DNA from: Micrococcaceae bacterium UBA6021
GTDB lineage: Bacteria > Actinomycetota > Actinomycetes > Actinomycetales > Micrococcaceae
NCBI GenBank assembly: GCA_002427975.1
Contig: DIZT01000141.1
Span: 39,151-47,025, forward strand
Length of the DNA: 7,875 nt
Reading direction: 5' to 3'
Shown: positions 5,949-7,875 of the stretch, piece after piece
Layout of the letters: every line of letters begins with the position of its first letter
Position numbering within the stretch: the stretch's first letter is position 1
Notes under the pieces: generated by a model
Databases searched by the model: none
The model's input: only the letters and a program-made list of their open reading frames with translations
What the model was told of the DNA's origin: nothing
Made by a program: the position numbers and the translations under genes

Positions 5949-6842
5949 ATGCACATCGTCATTGCCGGAGCCTCCGGGCTGATCGGGACCCACTTGTCCG
6001 CAACGTTGCGCGAGGCCGGCCATGATGTGGTGGCCCTCGTCCGACGCGAGCCTTCGTCCACGGCCGAAGTCCGCTGGGACCCCGCTGCCCATCGCCTCGA
6101 TGCGCAGGCGCTGGCCGGTGCCGACACAGTGATCAACCTCTCCGGTGCCGGGATCGGGGACAGGCCCTGGACCCGCCACCGGATCGACGAGTTGTTAAGT
6201 TCACGGCTGGCTGCCACCAGTACCCTGACCGCTGCCATGGCCCGGCTTGACGATCCGCCGCGGACGTTCATCAGCCAGTCGGCGTCCGGGTACTACGGCG
6301 ACTCGGGGTCAGCCCAACTGCGGGAAAGCGCGTCCCCGGGCTCGGGCGTTTTGTCACGTATTTGCGTCGAGTGGGAGGCCGCAGCCCATCAGGCGCCCGC
6401 CGGTGTCCGGGTGGTCACACCGCGCACCGGCGTTGTCTTCAGCCCTTCCGGGGGAGCACTGGGCCGGCTGCTGCCCCTGCTTCGCCTCGGACTGGGCGGC
6501 CCGCTCGGCAACGGCAGGCAGTACTGGCCCTGGATCACGCTCCCGGACGTCGCCGCAGCGTTTATGTTCCTTGCTGACTCGGGGCTCCATGGACCGGTCA
6601 ATGTCTGTGCCCCCGAAAACGCGGACGTCAACGCATTGATCGCCGCGTTGGCATCGGCGCTCCATCGGCCGGCGATCCTCCGCGTACCTTCGCCAGCCCT
6701 GCGCCTGCTAATGGGACGGCTGGCCGACGAACTTGTCCTGTCCAGCCAGCGGATGGAGCCGGCGGCCCTCGAAGCAGCGGGCTTCCAATGGCAGCACCCG
6801 TCCATGGCCCAGGCCGCGGCCTGGGTGGCAGGCAGCCACTGA
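5949..6842 (+). CDS. TIGR01777 family NAD(P)-binding epimerase-like protein
   Basis: A 297-residue protein of the extended short-chain dehydrogenase group related to E. coli YfcH and the plant/cyanobacterial SulA-like proteins (not the SOS inhibitor SulA). The N-terminus HIVIAGASGLIG has the Rossmann GxxGxxG motif (Gly7-Gly10-Gly13) right after the first strand, as expected if the start at 5949 is correct. Other family signatures are VINLSGAGIG (61-70), FISQSASGYYG (107-117, with the active-site-region tyrosines) and the GNGRQYWPWI stretch (187-196). The last ~50 residues (VPSPALRLLMG...EAAGFQWQHP, from 246) match the C-terminal DUF1731 domain. The substrate is unknown for the whole family. 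The gene is divergent from tricorn and converges with the membrane protein to its right, with only 21 bp between stops. Confidence 0.9.
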   Translation: MHIVIAGASGLIGTHLSATLREAGHDVVALVRREPSSTAEVRWDPAAHRLDAQALAGADTVINLSGAGIGDRPWTRHRIDELLSSRLAATSTLTAAMARLDDPPRTFISQSASGYYGDSGSAQLRESASPGSGVLSRICVEWEAAAHQAPAGVRVVTPRTGVVFSPSGGALGRLLPLLRLGLGGPLGNGRQYWPWITLPDVAAAFMFLADSGLHGPVNVCAPENADVNALIAALASALHRPAILRVPSPALRLLMGRLADELVLSSQRMEPAALEAAGFQWQHPSMAQAAAWVAGSH

Positions 6843-6863
6843 GTCGACGGGCGAGACAAACAG

Positions 6864-7875
6864 TCAGGACCCCGGCAGGACGTCCGTAATCCGCCACCGG
6901 CCATCAACGGAGACCAGCACTAGCCGGAGGTTCTGGGCGGCCACCGGCGCGCCGGCTGCCACTACAGCGCCGGACGGGTCCTTTTGCTCATAGGACGACG
7001 TGGCGGATGTGAGCGCGACTACAACCTGGCCGGACGAACTGCCGGGTTGGACATGCAGGTTCGATACGGAACTGGTGAATCCGGCGAGGATGTGGCCCGA
7101 CTCCTGCAGCTCAGCCCTGATGCGTGCATCCGCGGCAGAAGCTGCCGATCCCGGGGCGTTAACGAGATCCAGCAACTCCAACCGGCCCGAGCTGAAGGCC
7201 AAGGACCTCACGGTTGCCAGTCCCCGGACTGCTTCGAGCGGGTCCGCTGAGTCCAGCTGGGCGGCAGTGGCGGCCGGGATCCCTGCGCCCTCCGGTCCAG
7301 GGGGCTTTTCGTCTGCGGTGATAGCCACCGTCCCGGGTCCGGCCGGCACCGCCCACGGTCCGCCCGGTCCGCCAGGTCCGAAGACGCCGGCGGCCCAGAT
7401 GACCCCGGCCACAACCGCGCCGGCGCCCGCGGCCAGCAGCACGGTTCCCCGTTTGTGCCCGGCCAGCGGCGTGCGCACGCCACGCGGGCCCCGGCCGGCG
7501 TCCACCCCCGTCCGCTTCGCCGCCTTCGGCGGCTTCGGGCTGGGATGTTGTCCGCGGGCGTCCGGCCCCGGAGCCACGGCATGTCTGCCCCGCGGCGCCG
7601 GTTTTCCGGCTTCGGGTGCCTGAACAGGCCCGGAATGGCCGTTGGGCAACAATGCGTTCGGCAGCTCCATGTCCTCCCCCGCCGGGAACGGAAAGACCTG
7701 GCGTGCCCCGATCAACCCAGACCAGCGCGATGTCGCGATCCGGCGCCGCCATGCCCGGAGTCCGTTCCGGAGCGCGCCGCCGGGATATTCCGGGACGCGG
7801 CGCCGCGTCAGCAGCTGAGGGATAACGGTGGCGTGCACGGAGGACGCGAGGTCGACCGGCAGCGGCGGGGCGGTG
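6864..7875 (-). CDS. C-terminal part of a single-pass membrane protein, unidentified (5'-partial)
   Basis: The frame stays open through the right edge. An internal GTG at 7838 is a possible start, but the 12 codons upstream of it (TAPPLPVDLASS) read as ordinary protein, and no ribosome binding site is seen, so I treat the gene as partial. Numbered from 7838: a basic segment (about 11-45, with RAWRRR), a Pro/Lys/Arg-rich linker (about 65-130), one membrane helix (about 131-152, VLLAAGAGAVVAGVIWAAGVFG), a Gly/Pro-rich stretch (154-170), and a C-terminal domain ending in WRITDVLPGS. The positive charges before the helix predict the N-terminal part inside and the C-terminal domain outside the cell. 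The last ~80 residues alternate hydrophobic strands and resemble small alpha+beta accessory domains. The layout would suit the tail of a membrane Ser/Thr kinase, but no kinase motif is visible. Function unknown. Confidence 0.65.
   Translation of the reverse strand, partial: TAPPLPVDLASSVHATVIPQLLTRRRVPEYPGGALRNGLRAWRRRIATSRWSGLIGARQVFPFPAGEDMELPNALLPNGHSGPVQAPEAGKPAPRGRHAVAPGPDARGQHPSPKPPKAAKRTGVDAGRGPRGVRTPLAGHKRGTVLLAAGAGAVVAGVIWAAGVFGPGGPGGPWAVPAGPGTVAITADEKPPGPEGAGIPAATAAQLDSADPLEAVRGLATVRSLAFSSGRLELLDLVNAPGSAASAADARIRAELQESGHILAGFTSSVSNLHVQPGSSSGQVVVALTSATSSYEQKDPSGAVVAAGAPVAAQNLRLVLVSVDGRWRITDVLPGS

Noticed and set aside
1..7875. Search for a new defence system, mobile element, CRISPR array or biosynthetic cluster
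   Set aside because: Apart from the two genes I cannot assign (1329-1679 and the partial 6864-7875), all genes belong to known families with housekeeping or stress roles. Composition is uniform, no transposase, integrase, terminal inverted repeats or regularly spaced repeats are visible, and the genes do not share an operon.

Overview
The window looks like ordinary chromosome of a high-GC actinobacterium, most likely a member of the Micrococcaceae close to Arthrobacter or Pseudarthrobacter. This is inferred from the strong G/C bias at third codon positions, an Ala/Pro-rich actinobacterial-type E2 acyltransferase, a bacterial tricorn protease, and promoter motifs that sit directly on start codons (leaderless starts). 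No database search was possible, so the genus is an inference.

Layout, left to right. (1) Bases 1-1229, + strand: the 3' part of an E2 dihydrolipoamide acyltransferase gene (annotated sucB in this group), beginning right after the lipoyl-lysine codon and closed by a hairpin at 1261-1290. (2) Bases 1329-1679, +: a small four-helix membrane protein of unknown function, closed by a perfect 19-bp hairpin at 1691-1733. (3) Bases 1861-2289, +: an OsmC-type peroxidase with a clear ribosome binding site and a candidate promoter. A long stem-loop at 2325-2372 lies between it and the next, convergent gene. (4) Bases 2395-5874, - strand: a complete 1159-residue tricorn protease with all catalytic residues present and a candidate leaderless promoter. 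(5) Bases 5875-5948: a 74-bp divergent promoter region containing a 24-bp imperfect dyad. (6) Bases 5949-6842, +: an NAD(P)-binding epimerase-like protein of the TIGR01777/YfcH family. (7) Bases 6864-7875, -: the C-terminal part of a single-pass membrane protein whose N-terminal part lies beyond the right edge; the architecture would fit the tail of a membrane-anchored Ser/Thr kinase, but this is not proven.

The genes do not form one pathway. The E2 enzyme belongs to central carbon metabolism, OsmC to peroxide/thiol stress defence, and tricorn to cytoplasmic peptide degradation. Each + strand gene in the left half is followed by its own terminator-like hairpin, so they look like separate transcription units. 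I found no mobile element, CRISPR array, RNA gene or defence island, and nothing that amounts to a new multi-gene system. The points worth a second look are small: the linker inserted between the two tricorn propellers, leaderless-type starts, the dyad in the divergent promoter, the true substrate of the 'SucB' enzyme, and the unidentified membrane protein at the right edge.
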